NCBI GenBank assembly: GCA_046533095.1 | Contig: JAJQRA010000034.1 | Location: forward strand, 1 to 64,000 | DNA from: ZAX-1 sp046533095 | GTDB lineage: Bacteria > Bacillota > Clostridia > Lachnospirales > Lachnospiraceae | Length of the DNA stretch: 64,000 bases | Reading direction: 5' to 3' | Shown: in pieces, positions 43,191 through 51,605 of the stretch | How positions within the stretch are numbered: position 1 is the first letter of the stretch | Layout: each line of letters begins with the position of its first letter | Position numbers and translations under genes: made by a program | The notes under the pieces: generated by a model | What the model was told of the DNA's origin: nothing | The model's input: the letters and a program-made list of their open reading frames with translations, nothing else | The model's database searches: none

Positions 43191-44738
43191 ATGAGAAAGA
43201 TAAAAAAATGGATATGCATGTTTTTGAGTATATTATGCATGTTCCAGTTTAATTCCCTTTCTGTAAAAGCTGAAGACTACTGGCCAGAAGGGCCTGAGGT
43301 TTCGGGACCATCAGCCATCGTAATGGAGGCTTTTACTGGGACTGTCTTATATGAAAAAAATTCTCACGAACATTTGTACCCCGCAAGTATTACAAAAATT
43401 ATGACAAGCCTTTTAGCTTTGGAAAATTGTAGCTTGGATGAGATAGTTACATTTTCTCATGATTCTGTATATAAAATTGAAGGAACACATATAGGTCGAG
43501 ATGTTGGGGAAGAAATGACCATGGAGCAGTGTTTGTATGCAGTTTTATTGGGCTCAGCCAATGAAGTATCCTATGCTGTTGCAGAACATGTAGGTGAGGC
43601 CAACGATGGAACATCAGCTTATGATAATTTTATTAAGATGATGAATGAAAAAGCGACAGAACTTGGATGCACGGACACACATTTTAACAATCCCCATGGC
43701 TTGCCTGATGACAACCATTATACAAGTGCCTACGATATGGCTCTTATATCAAGAGAGGCATTAAAGAATGAAATGTTCTGTAATATATCGAAAACAAAAA
43801 TGTACACAATACCAATTACAAACAAACATCCAAATGATGAAACATATATTCCAAATCACCATAAAATGATAAATGCATATAAGGGAGACCAAGCGCAATT
43901 ATACGAATATTGTATCGGTGGAAAAACGGGCTATACAAGTGTAGCAGGAAGTACCCTTGTTACTTATGCAGAAAAAGATGGCATGACACTGATATGTGTT
44001 GTTATGAAAGAAGAAGGGTCAAATCATTATATTGATACAAGAGCATTATTTGATTATTGCTTTGAAAATTTTCAATTATGGAACATTTCTGACAATGAAG
44101 TCAAATATGCGGCAGAAGGAAGTTCCAAATCCGAAATATTTGGCAATAACGAAAACTTTGTAGATTTAAATAGGAGCGGACAGATAGTTCTTCCTAAAAC
44201 TGCTTCATTTACAGATGCCAAGCCTAGTATAAGCCATGAAAATGTTTCAGAAAAAATAGTGGCAACCCTTCAATATACATATGCTGATAGAGTGGTGGGA
44301 GGGACAGACATTGAAGTGACCGGGGTAAAAGTGCAGCAATTTCCGTTTGATGCAATTGGAAAAGATTTAATCGTTGAAGAGGAAGAGAAAGTATTTAACG
44401 TAAATATAAAATATGTAGTCGTAGGTGCTGCTATTTTAATATTAATCATAGCATTTGGAATTGGGATTTATTTTTTTGCAGACAATTTTTACTTGATAAA
44501 GTATAAGTTAAGTTCAAGAAAAGGGCGTAAATTTAAAGAAATAAAGGGGTCTGAATTTAAGGGGATAAAAAGGCTTGAATTTAGGAGTATAAGAGGACTT
44601 AAGGGTAATGTAGTACAAGGCATAGTTGGCAAAATAAAAAGCATTAAATCGAAAGAACGAAAAGGACCTAAGTTTAAAGGAATGAAAGATTCTAAATTTT
44701 CTTTAGGATTCCGAAATAGAAAAAAGAAACGCAAATAA
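43191..44738 (+). CDS. D-alanyl-D-alanine carboxypeptidase (penicillin-binding, DacA type)
   Basis: 515 residues. Signal peptide (about 1-27, ending SVKA), peptidase S11 domain with S66-I-T-K69 in LYPASITKIM, SAN motif in LGSANEVSYA and KTG in IGGKTGYTSVAG, then a PBP5 C-terminal beta domain (about 330-395), a membrane helix (about 405-432) and an 80-residue very basic cytoplasmic tail. The tail has loose repeats (EFKGIKRLEF, GPKFKGMKDSKF). It trims pentapeptides in the wall and may affect sporulation or shape. AAGGAGA start site. Confidence 0.92.
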   Translation: MRKIKKWICMFLSILCMFQFNSLSVKAEDYWPEGPEVSGPSAIVMEAFTGTVLYEKNSHEHLYPASITKIMTSLLALENCSLDEIVTFSHDSVYKIEGTHIGRDVGEEMTMEQCLYAVLLGSANEVSYAVAEHVGEANDGTSAYDNFIKMMNEKATELGCTDTHFNNPHGLPDDNHYTSAYDMALISREALKNEMFCNISKTKMYTIPITNKHPNDETYIPNHHKMINAYKGDQAQLYEYCIGGKTGYTSVAGSTLVTYAEKDGMTLICVVMKEEGSNHYIDTRALFDYCFENFQLWNISDNEVKYAAEGSSKSEIFGNNENFVDLNRSGQIVLPKTASFTDAKPSISHENVSEKIVATLQYTYADRVVGGTDIEVTGVKVQQFPFDAIGKDLIVEEEEKVFNVNIKYVVVGAAILILIIAFGIGIYFFADNFYLIKYKLSSRKGRKFKEIKGSEFKGIKRLEFRSIRGLKGNVVQGIVGKIKSIKSKERKGPKFKGMKDSKFSLGFRNRKKKRK

Positions 44739-44785
44739 GAAATGTTTTTAGTATGGTAAGTAGTTAAAGTTAAATATGGTTAATA

Positions 44786-45190
44786 TAAAAAGACATTAGG
44801 CCACATAGTGTCTTTTTATATTGGTAAAACATGATATAGCTATATGGAGACTTTTTACATTGATAAACATTAAATATAGCTATATAGTGTTTTTTATATT
44901 GATAGACATCACATATAGCTATGTGGAGACTTTCTATATTGAAAAGACATTACGTATAGCTATATAGTGTTTTTTATATTGATAGACATCATATATAGAT
45001 ATATAGAGACTTCCCATATCGAAAAGACGTTACATATAGCCATACAGTGTCTTTTTATATTATTAGAACATTATATATAGCCATATGGTATTTTTTATAT
45101 GGGTGACATATTAAAAATAGCTATAAAATGTCTTAATATATTAAAAAGACGTTATATAAGGGAATATAGTGTCGTATATATTAATAAAGC
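44786..45190. repeat. array of about ten diverged terminator-like units after dacA
   Basis: The first unit is a good terminator: AAAAAGACA (44788-44796) pairs with TGTCTTTTT (44809-44817). Units of about 40 bases follow (AAAGACAT.A.ATATAGC.AT, then ATAGTGTCTTTTTATATTGA) up to 45190, ending next to the stop of the leftward gene at 45206. Spacing and order show a terminator amplified in tandem. No gene seen in it. Confidence 0.8.
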
Positions 45191-45205
45191 ATGTACAAAT
45201 AATAA

Positions 45206-45727
45206 TTATGGATATATCTGATAATTTAATAAATTTTCTAAAGTATTTAAAAGCTGAGTTTTCATTTTTGTATAGATTAGGATACCGTTGTGAACTTCTG
45301 CTATAGTCACATATTTGTCTGAAAATGTATCGCAGGCTGTTAAGAGATGAATTAAATATTTGGAGACAGAAGTATCAACTTCTAATAAAATTGGTTCACA
45401 GTTTTCCATCGTATGAATATTCAAATTAGACTTTTTAAACAATAGTTTAAGTTCATTTTCCTGATCAACCTGCTTCATGGTTTTATTAATAATAAAGTAG
45501 CCTTTTTCATCTCTAGGCAGTTCCATAGATTTAATGGCTCGCTGTACTTGCTTGTTTAGGCTTTCAGAGGTTGGATAAAGCGATTCAAAATAAGTCATAA
45601 AATCTGAAGCTTGTCTAAAATGAGTGTTTTTTCCATTTTCTAAAGTTTCAGTTATTAAAATACGTCGGATAATTTTTTCACAAGTTTCTCGGGATGGGTT
45701 TTTCGTTAATTTTGTTTGCGAATACAT
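45206..45727 (-). CDS. hypothetical protein, possible DNA-binding N-terminus
   Basis: 173 residues. I do not recognise a family. The N-terminal 80 residues (HFRQASDFMTYFESLYPTSE, then LNKQVQRAIKSMELPRD) look helical with a possible winged-helix end at KGYFIINKTMKQ. The C-terminal half (EPILLEVDTSVSKYLIHLL, VTIAEVHNGILIYT) has an alternating alpha-beta look that recalls ligand-binding halves of small regulators such as ArgR, but without the conserved residues needed to say so. Start has GGAGGAAG upstream. Single-gene unit. Confidence 0.6.
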   Translation of the reverse strand: MYSQTKLTKNPSRETCEKIIRRILITETLENGKNTHFRQASDFMTYFESLYPTSESLNKQVQRAIKSMELPRDEKGYFIINKTMKQVDQENELKLLFKKSNLNIHTMENCEPILLEVDTSVSKYLIHLLTACDTFSDKYVTIAEVHNGILIYTKMKTQLLNTLENLLNYQIYP

Positions 45728-46003
45728 AAATCTTCCTCCAAATAGGATATCATGGACAATTGAACATGTACTATTTTAAATATACGACAATTTTTATGAA
45801 AAATCAACTTATAAATGAAAACACTGGTTGACATAATAGTAAATATTAAATATAATTTAAATTATCAGATAAAATTTATTAAAGCGGAAATAATGTGAAA
45901 AGACTTCCCCTTATCTTATGATACTGCTACACAATGATAATAGAAAGCGAACAATCTATGATATGATTAAAATATCTGTCCTAACGGATAAATAGGAGTT
46001 TGT

Positions 46004-46624
46004 ATGAACGAAAAGCAAAAAATGAGAGAAGATACCATAGAACAAATTAAAATGGCTATTATAAAAAATGGCGGATTGATAAAAACAGCCCAGCTTTATG
46101 AGTTTAATTTAGATTATCGCAAGATACAAAGCCTTGTAGACGAGGGGGTCATTCAACGTGTTAAAAATGGCTACTATGGGAATTCATTTGAAAAAAAATC
46201 AGAAGAAAGCATTATTGCTGGTTTATTTCCAGATGCGGTATTGTGCCTGGACAGTGCCCTATTTTACCACAATTATATAGAAAATAGACCATATTGCTGG
46301 CATTTAGCAATAGATAAAAATACCTCAAAATCTCGCTTTAAATTAGAGTATCCATTAATTCAGGCATATTACACGGAACCAGAAGTGCTTTTAATGGGGA
46401 CAGAATCGATGAAGCTAGGTGAAGGAAGTTTGAGAATTTATAATAAAGAAAGGCTCATATGTGATTGTCTTAAATTTGAAAATAAATTAGAGCGTGGGAC
46501 TTTACAGCAGGCTATCATGGCCTATATTAAGGAGCCGGAAAAAGATATTCAAAAACTTATGGAATATGCAAGAGCACGTAAAGTAATTTTAAAGGTGCAG
46601 AATAGAATAGGAGCATGGCTATAA
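46004..46624 (+). CDS. AbiEi-like antitoxin / transcriptional regulator
   Basis: 206 residues. Winged-helix N-terminus (GGLIKTAQLYEFNLDYRKIQ, LVDEGVIQRVKNGYYG) as in type IV antitoxins of the AbiEi/DUF4095 class, then the middle domain with AVLCLDSALFYHNYI and RPYCWHLAID, and ERLICDCLKFENKLE near the end. The stop overlaps the next gene's start by one base (TAATG), as in abiE operons. It likely represses the operon and counteracts the partner. AGGAG start site. Confidence 0.82.
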   Translation: MNEKQKMREDTIEQIKMAIIKNGGLIKTAQLYEFNLDYRKIQSLVDEGVIQRVKNGYYGNSFEKKSEESIIAGLFPDAVLCLDSALFYHNYIENRPYCWHLAIDKNTSKSRFKLEYPLIQAYYTEPEVLLMGTESMKLGEGSLRIYNKERLICDCLKFENKLERGTLQQAIMAYIKEPEKDIQKLMEYARARKVILKVQNRIGAWL

Positions 46625-47712
46625 TGAGCGGTTCTTTTGAATTTGGTGAGATAGGAAAAGAAAATGGAATGAATGGACATGGCATGGATGGAAATAGCAT
46701 GGATGGACATGGAATGAATGGACATGGAATGAATGGACATGGCATGGATGGAAATAGCATGAATGGACATGGAATGAATGGACATGGAATGAATGGACAT
46801 AGTATTAGTGAAAATAGAATGAATGGACATAGTATTAGTGAAAATAGAATGCATGAACATTGTATTGATATAGAAGTAATTGTAAAAAAAAGTCGGGAAC
46901 TACGTATCTCTTTCCCAAATTTATTGTCAGGGTATATCGTAGAATATGTTCTTGAAATGATATTGCAATATGAGTGGAAAGAGGAGCTGTGGTTAAAAAA
47001 TGTCAATTGTATTGGTGTTGAATGCTATAGAAAAAAAGTAAGAAATCATCTAATTTTTTATCAAAGCCAAAATAAGGAAGATACAAGAAATATATTTGAA
47101 GAAATTTTTAAATTGGATGCAAGAAGACCATTTTCTATCCAATGGAATATAGATGTGATAGATTCTAGAAAAGAAATAAATATTACAGTTTTGTGGGATA
47201 AAATTTTAGTACCGCTACTGGTATCTATTTACGCCATTGAAGGCCTCGGTCTGTTTGCCAGGGAGCAATCATTGGAATCTTGCATCATAGCAGGAAAATG
47301 CATTACGTATTTAGAATATCCGATAGAGCTTCATCTTGTAGAAAATTTTTATGAAATGATAGAGAAATTGGAACTAATAAGTAGCTATGAGATTTTTGAC
47401 GATACGTATCATATTTTAATAAGTGAAACAATCGAAGGTAGAAAAATTCATACGATTTTTCAACAGTTTATAGAAAATAAAAAACTACCCTCTTGGGAAA
47501 AACGGTGGGAAACAGTAGTAGAATATAAGAATTACGGTTATATGAAGAAAAAGTGGAATAGCTACTTTAAAAAATCAAAGAAAGAATATGTCGCATGGGA
47601 GAAAGTGATTTCTTTACTTGATGTATTTTTTACACCAATTTGGAATGCGATAAAAGAAGATATTATTTTTTTTGGAGATTGGATGCCCAATTTGAGGAGA
47701 TTTTTGGATTAA
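46624..47712 (+). CDS. AbiEii/AbiGii-like toxin with N-terminal pentapeptide repeat tail
   Basis: 362 residues from the ATG at 46624, chosen for its TAATG overlap and AGGAG 11 bases upstream. Residues about 12-75 are a low-complexity array (MNGHG/MDGNS/ISENR units). The rest resembles the AbiEii-like family: IDIEVIVKKSRELRISFPNL, LLSGYIVEYVLEMIL, ITYLEYPIELHLVENFYEM (the helix that carries Asp/Lys in active AbiEii), and a helical C-terminus ending DWMPNLRRFLD. The GG(S/T)...D.D nucleotidyltransferase signature is not visible (region reads WLKNVNCIGVEC), so activity is doubtful or altered. Confidence 0.65.
   Translation: MSGSFEFGEIGKENGMNGHGMDGNSMDGHGMNGHGMNGHGMDGNSMNGHGMNGHGMNGHSISENRMNGHSISENRMHEHCIDIEVIVKKSRELRISFPNLLSGYIVEYVLEMILQYEWKEELWLKNVNCIGVECYRKKVRNHLIFYQSQNKEDTRNIFEEIFKLDARRPFSIQWNIDVIDSRKEINITVLWDKILVPLLVSIYAIEGLGLFAREQSLESCIIAGKCITYLEYPIELHLVENFYEMIEKLELISSYEIFDDTYHILISETIEGRKIHTIFQQFIENKKLPSWEKRWETVVEYKNYGYMKKKWNSYFKKSKKEYVAWEKVISLLDVFFTPIWNAIKEDIIFFGDWMPNLRRFLD
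46660..46850. repeat. 15-bp coding array in the AbiEii-like gene
   Basis: About 13 units of GGAATGAATGGACAT type, encoding five-residue steps (MNGHG, MDGNS, MNGHS, ISENR). Larger blocks of 75 bases are repeated. All multiples of three, so the frame is kept. Confidence 0.92.
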
Positions 47713-48254
47713 GGTCACCTCCAATTCATAATAGAAATTTAGGCGTTTATGAAATGCCACAACCTACATAAACACAGGCTTGTATATTAAATTTTATCCA
47801 TACTTTCTAAGAATAAAGACTTTGCAAATAGGAATTATCATATATTTAGCAACATAGTACAAAACACAGTAAAAAGCAATCAAATCAAAAGATCTGTTTT
47901 TTGGCTTTATTTCTTTTATTCCAACTTTACAGCAATAAAAAGGCAAAAATCTAACTTTAAAAAATTTTGTAAAAGTTGTGAGTAGCAATAGCTACTTTTT
48001 GTGAAATATTATACTTGACGAAAATTTTTTAATACAATACTATTTAATTATACAAAGGGGAATTCCCATTTCGGAATTGTACAAAAATATACGCGATTAA
48101 AGTTCCGCTTTCTACATGGGAAGTATTAATTGCTTTCAACATGAAAAGCAGATTTTCAGCAGGAGAAGTTGGTTTTAAACAATGGAAGCTAATTTTTGGT
48201 ATGGAAATGTTTGAGAGCACTGTATGGCACAAATAACAATAAGGAGGATTTAAA
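47713..48254. other. 542-base gap before the dehydrogenase fusion gene
   Basis: No gene with a start. A frame at about 48045-48236 (FPFRNCTKIYAIKVPLSTWE, then VLIAFNMKSRFSAGE) is open for about 60 codons but lacks an initiation site; it may be a relic. The AAGGAGG site at 48240-48246 belongs to the next gene. Confidence 0.4.
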
Positions 48255-50162
48255 ATGTATAAGACTACGAAGGAACAAGAACAGTTTCGTGCGCAGGTGA
48301 GAGAGTATGCGCTAAGAGAAGTCAAGCCACTCACATTTCTTATGGATCAGGAAAATCTTTTTCCTGACGATCAAGTTAAGGAGATGGGTAAGTTTGGCTG
48401 GTTTGGCATACCTTTTCCAAAGGAGTATGGCGGAATGGGACTGGACAATCAATATTATGCAATAGCAGTTGAAGAACTATCACGAATTGATGGTGGTACA
48501 GGAGTTATTCTTTCTGCACATACATCACTTGGCACATGGCCGATTTTTAATTTTGGAACAGAGGAACAAAAGCAGAAATATCTGGTTCCAATGGCAAACG
48601 GCACCAAAATAGGTGCGTTTGGACTGACTGAGCCAAATGCAGGTTCAGATGCAGGGGGTACGGAAACGACGGCTGAACTGGATGGAGATCATTATATTTT
48701 AAATGGTGAAAAAATATTTATCACCAATGCACCAAAGGCCGATATCTATGTTGTTATGGCAGTAACGACGCCTGGAATTGGAACAAAGGGCATCAGTGCA
48801 TTTATTATTGAAAAAGGATGGGAAGGATTCACATTCGGCGATCATTATGATAAGATGGGTATAAGGTCTTCTTCAACAGCTCAACTAATGTTTAATAATG
48901 TTAAAGTACCAAAAGAGAATCTTTTAGGCCATGAGGGCGAGGGCTTTCGAGTTGCCATGGCAACACTTGATGGTGGACGTATCGGGATTGCTTCTCAAGC
49001 ACTAGGAATTGCGCAAGGTGCATACGAGGCTGCCGTTGAATATGCAAAAGAAAGAGTCCAGTTTGGCAAAGCAATTGCACATCAGCAGGCAATTAGTTTT
49101 AAAATTGCAGATATGGCGACGAAATTGTATGCAGCACGTTTGATGATTTATCGTTCTGCAGCAAGCAAGGATGCACACGAGCCGTATGGCCTTGAAAGTG
49201 CAATGGCGAAACAATATGCATCTGATGTAGCACTTGAGATTACAAATGACGCTCTTCAGATTTTTGGAGGGACAGGCTATCTAAAAGGCATGGATGTTGA
49301 GCGTATGTACCGCGATGCCAAAATCACTACGATATATGAAGGAACCAATGAAATTCAGCGTGTTGTAATCGCATCGCATATCATTGGCAAGCCACCAAAA
49401 GAAGAAGGCGCTGCTTCAAAAAAGAAAGCAGGCGGACCGATTACCGGCGTACGTAAAAATGAAATATTCAAAGATGGCAAACCGGAAAAACAAGTTGCAG
49501 ATTTAGTTGCGGCACTTGTAAAGGATGGCTATGATTTTAGCGTTGGCATTGATGTGATGACCCCGATTGCACAAGCTGCCAGAGTTGTGAGTGCAGGAAA
49601 AGGGATAGGCAGCAAGGAAAATATGGCAATTATTGAAGAATTGGCAAAGCAAGCCGGCGCGGCAATTGGCTCTTCACGTCCGGTTGCGGAAACTTTGAAA
49701 TATTTGCCAATTAATCGCTATGTCGGCATGTCCGGACAAAAGTTTAATGGAAACCTATATATAGCGGTAGGCGTATCCGGTGCGGGGCAGCACCTTAAGG
49801 GTATAAAAAATGCATCCACTATCGTAGCAATCAACAACAACCCCAAAGCACCAATCTTTAAAAATGCGGATTATGGTATCGTAGGCGACCTTAATGTTAT
49901 CATACCTCTTTTAACGAAAGCATTAGATAATGGGGAAGCTAAAAAAGAAGCGCCACCGATGAAAAAAATTCGCCGTTCTACACCAAAGAAGCTGCCACCA
50001 ATCAACAAGCCTAGAACTTGTAATGGCTGTGGATACGAGTACGCGCCACATGTCGGCGATCCGGATAGTGACATAGCAGCAGGAACGCTTTTTGAAAACT
50101 TGCCCGACACTTGGATTTGCCCAGAATGTGGTGAAAACAAAGACCAATTTATAATTGGATAA
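48255..50162 (+). CDS. acyl-CoA dehydrogenase - EtfA-like FAD domain - rubredoxin fusion
   Basis: 635 residues with three modules. Residues 1-380: acyl-CoA dehydrogenase with FGLTEPNAGSDAG, KIFITNAPKADIYVV, FGKAIAHQQAI, QIFGGTGYLKGMDVERMYRD and catalytic base E362 in IYEGTNE. Residues about 405-560: C-terminal domain of electron-transfer flavoprotein alpha, with VVSAGKGIGSKENM, GSSRPVAET, GQKFNGNLYIAVGVSGAGQH and DYGIVGDLN, which bind FAD. Residues about 588-635: rubredoxin with iron ligands C589, C592, C622 and C625 (CNGCGYEY, WICPECG). So electrons from an acyl-CoA could pass via FAD to an iron site in one chain. The next gene encodes a flavodiiron protein, the usual rubredoxin oxidase. No separate EtfB or CoA-transferase is nearby. 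Confidence 0.93.
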   Translation: MYKTTKEQEQFRAQVREYALREVKPLTFLMDQENLFPDDQVKEMGKFGWFGIPFPKEYGGMGLDNQYYAIAVEELSRIDGGTGVILSAHTSLGTWPIFNFGTEEQKQKYLVPMANGTKIGAFGLTEPNAGSDAGGTETTAELDGDHYILNGEKIFITNAPKADIYVVMAVTTPGIGTKGISAFIIEKGWEGFTFGDHYDKMGIRSSSTAQLMFNNVKVPKENLLGHEGEGFRVAMATLDGGRIGIASQALGIAQGAYEAAVEYAKERVQFGKAIAHQQAISFKIADMATKLYAARLMIYRSAASKDAHEPYGLESAMAKQYASDVALEITNDALQIFGGTGYLKGMDVERMYRDAKITTIYEGTNEIQRVVIASHIIGKPPKEEGAASKKKAGGPITGVRKNEIFKDGKPEKQVADLVAALVKDGYDFSVGIDVMTPIAQAARVVSAGKGIGSKENMAIIEELAKQAGAAIGSSRPVAETLKYLPINRYVGMSGQKFNGNLYIAVGVSGAGQHLKGIKNASTIVAINNNPKAPIFKNADYGIVGDLNVIIPLLTKALDNGEAKKEAPPMKKIRRSTPKKLPPINKPRTCNGCGYEYAPHVGDPDSDIAAGTLFENLPDTWICPECGENKDQFIIG

Positions 50163-50192
50163 AAAATTGTAAAAAATAAAAAGGAGAGTCCC

Positions 50193-51416
50193 ATGCATAA
50201 TGAACGAATCGTAACCGATAATTTATATTGGGTCGGTGCCAATGAACATCGAATCAGTCTTTTTGAAAATATACACCCTCTTACAAAAGGGGTATCCTAT
50301 AACTCATATGTACTGCTTGATAAAAAGACAGTACTGTTTGATACGGTTGACTGGGCAGTTTGCAGACAATTTTTGGAAAATTTAGTAGCTGTTCTAGATG
50401 GCCGCCCACTAGACTACATTGTTATCAATCATCTGGAACCAGACCATGCAGCCTCCCTTGAGGAAGTTTTGATACGCTATCCCGAGGCAATTGTTATAAG
50501 CAATGAAAAAGCGTTTATGATGATGCATCAATTTGGGTTTAGTGTAGATAACCGCAATGAAGTTGTAGTGGAGGGCGATACGAAATGCTTTGGAGATCAT
50601 ACGGTTACATTTGTCTTTGCGCCAATGGTTCACTGGCCGGAAGCGATGGTAACATTTGATGTGACAAACGGGGTGCTGTTCTCTGCGGATGCGTTTGGTA
50701 CGTTTAATGCACTGGATGGTGTGCTTTTTGCCGATGAAGTTGACTTTGATCGGGATTGGCTTGATGAGGCACGCAGATATCTTACGAATATAGTTGGGAA
50801 ATATGGTCCGCAAGTTCAAGCACTTTTAAAGAAGGCCGGACCAATTTTACCTGATATCAAGTACATATGCCCACTGCATGGACCGGTGTGGAGAGAAAAT
50901 CTAGGCTACTTTATTGAGAAGTATGATAAATGGTCAAGGTATGAGCCGGAAGTGAATGGCGTGCTTATCGTATATGCATCTATGTATGGAAATACAGAAA
51001 GTGCAGCTGTTACGCTTGCTACAAAGCTTCGTGAAAAAGGTGTGCGTAATGTTGAAGTGAAAGATGTTTCAAGTGTGCATGTGTCATGGCTTATATCTGA
51101 TACATTTAAATACAGCCATATTGCTGTCGTTGGTGTGACCTATAATTTGGGGATATTCCCACCTATGCACAATTATCTATACGATATGAAAGCATTGAAT
51201 ATGCAAAAGAGGACATTCGCTGTTATAAGCAATGGTACGTGGGCTCCAAAAGCAGACGATCTTACACGTAAGTTTATTGATAAAGAGCTTAAAGAAATGA
51301 CGGTACTTGGCGATGAGCTGGTAATCAACTCCACGATGAGCCTAGAGCAAGGCGAAGAAATGGATGGCATCGTACAAAGCCTGATAGACTCAATGGAAGA
51401 ATACGACAGGAAATAA
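50193..51416 (+). CDS. A-type flavodiiron protein (FprA/Roo family)
   Basis: 407 residues. Metallo-beta-lactamase-like diiron domain with H80-x-E82-x-D84 (NHLEPDH), H147 (APMVHWPE), D166 (SADAFG) and H229 (CPLHGPVW), all six expected ligands. Flavodoxin domain from about 256 with phosphate loop YASMYGNTESAA and GTWAPKADD. Such proteins reduce O2 to water or NO to N2O, taking electrons from rubredoxin. It starts 30 bases after the fusion gene, with AAGGAG upstream, and the two share a terminator, so an operon is very likely. Confidence 0.96.
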   Translation: MHNERIVTDNLYWVGANEHRISLFENIHPLTKGVSYNSYVLLDKKTVLFDTVDWAVCRQFLENLVAVLDGRPLDYIVINHLEPDHAASLEEVLIRYPEAIVISNEKAFMMMHQFGFSVDNRNEVVVEGDTKCFGDHTVTFVFAPMVHWPEAMVTFDVTNGVLFSADAFGTFNALDGVLFADEVDFDRDWLDEARRYLTNIVGKYGPQVQALLKKAGPILPDIKYICPLHGPVWRENLGYFIEKYDKWSRYEPEVNGVLIVYASMYGNTESAAVTLATKLREKGVRNVEVKDVSSVHVSWLISDTFKYSHIAVVGVTYNLGIFPPMHNYLYDMKALNMQKRTFAVISNGTWAPKADDLTRKFIDKELKEMTVLGDELVINSTMSLEQGEEMDGIVQSLIDSMEEYDRK

Positions 51417-51455
51417 TGAAGTAAAGCAGTTCACGATGAATTTATTTTAAAGTCT

Positions 51456-51507
51456 GAAAAGCAGACTATGGATTATTTTTACTTCCATAGTCTGCTTTTC
51501 ATTTTCA
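51456..51507 (+). terminator. terminator of the dehydrogenase-flavodiiron operon
   Basis: GAAAAGCAGACTATGGA (51456-51472) pairs perfectly with TCCATAGTCTGCTTTTC (51484-51500), followed by ATTTTC. Confidence 0.85.
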
Positions 51508-51605
51508 GATATTTTGGTTCTTCATTCCTTTTAGATTAAGGTACTGTAAAAAGCGAAAAATCAATAGGCGATGTTGTTTTAGGTATGTAGCGTTTTATGT
51601 TATGC

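Noticed and set aside
46549..47006. Two minus-strand frames opposite the AbiEii-like repeat tail
   Set aside because: Products are repeat shadows (SIHSM and CPFIP runs) on the wrong strand.
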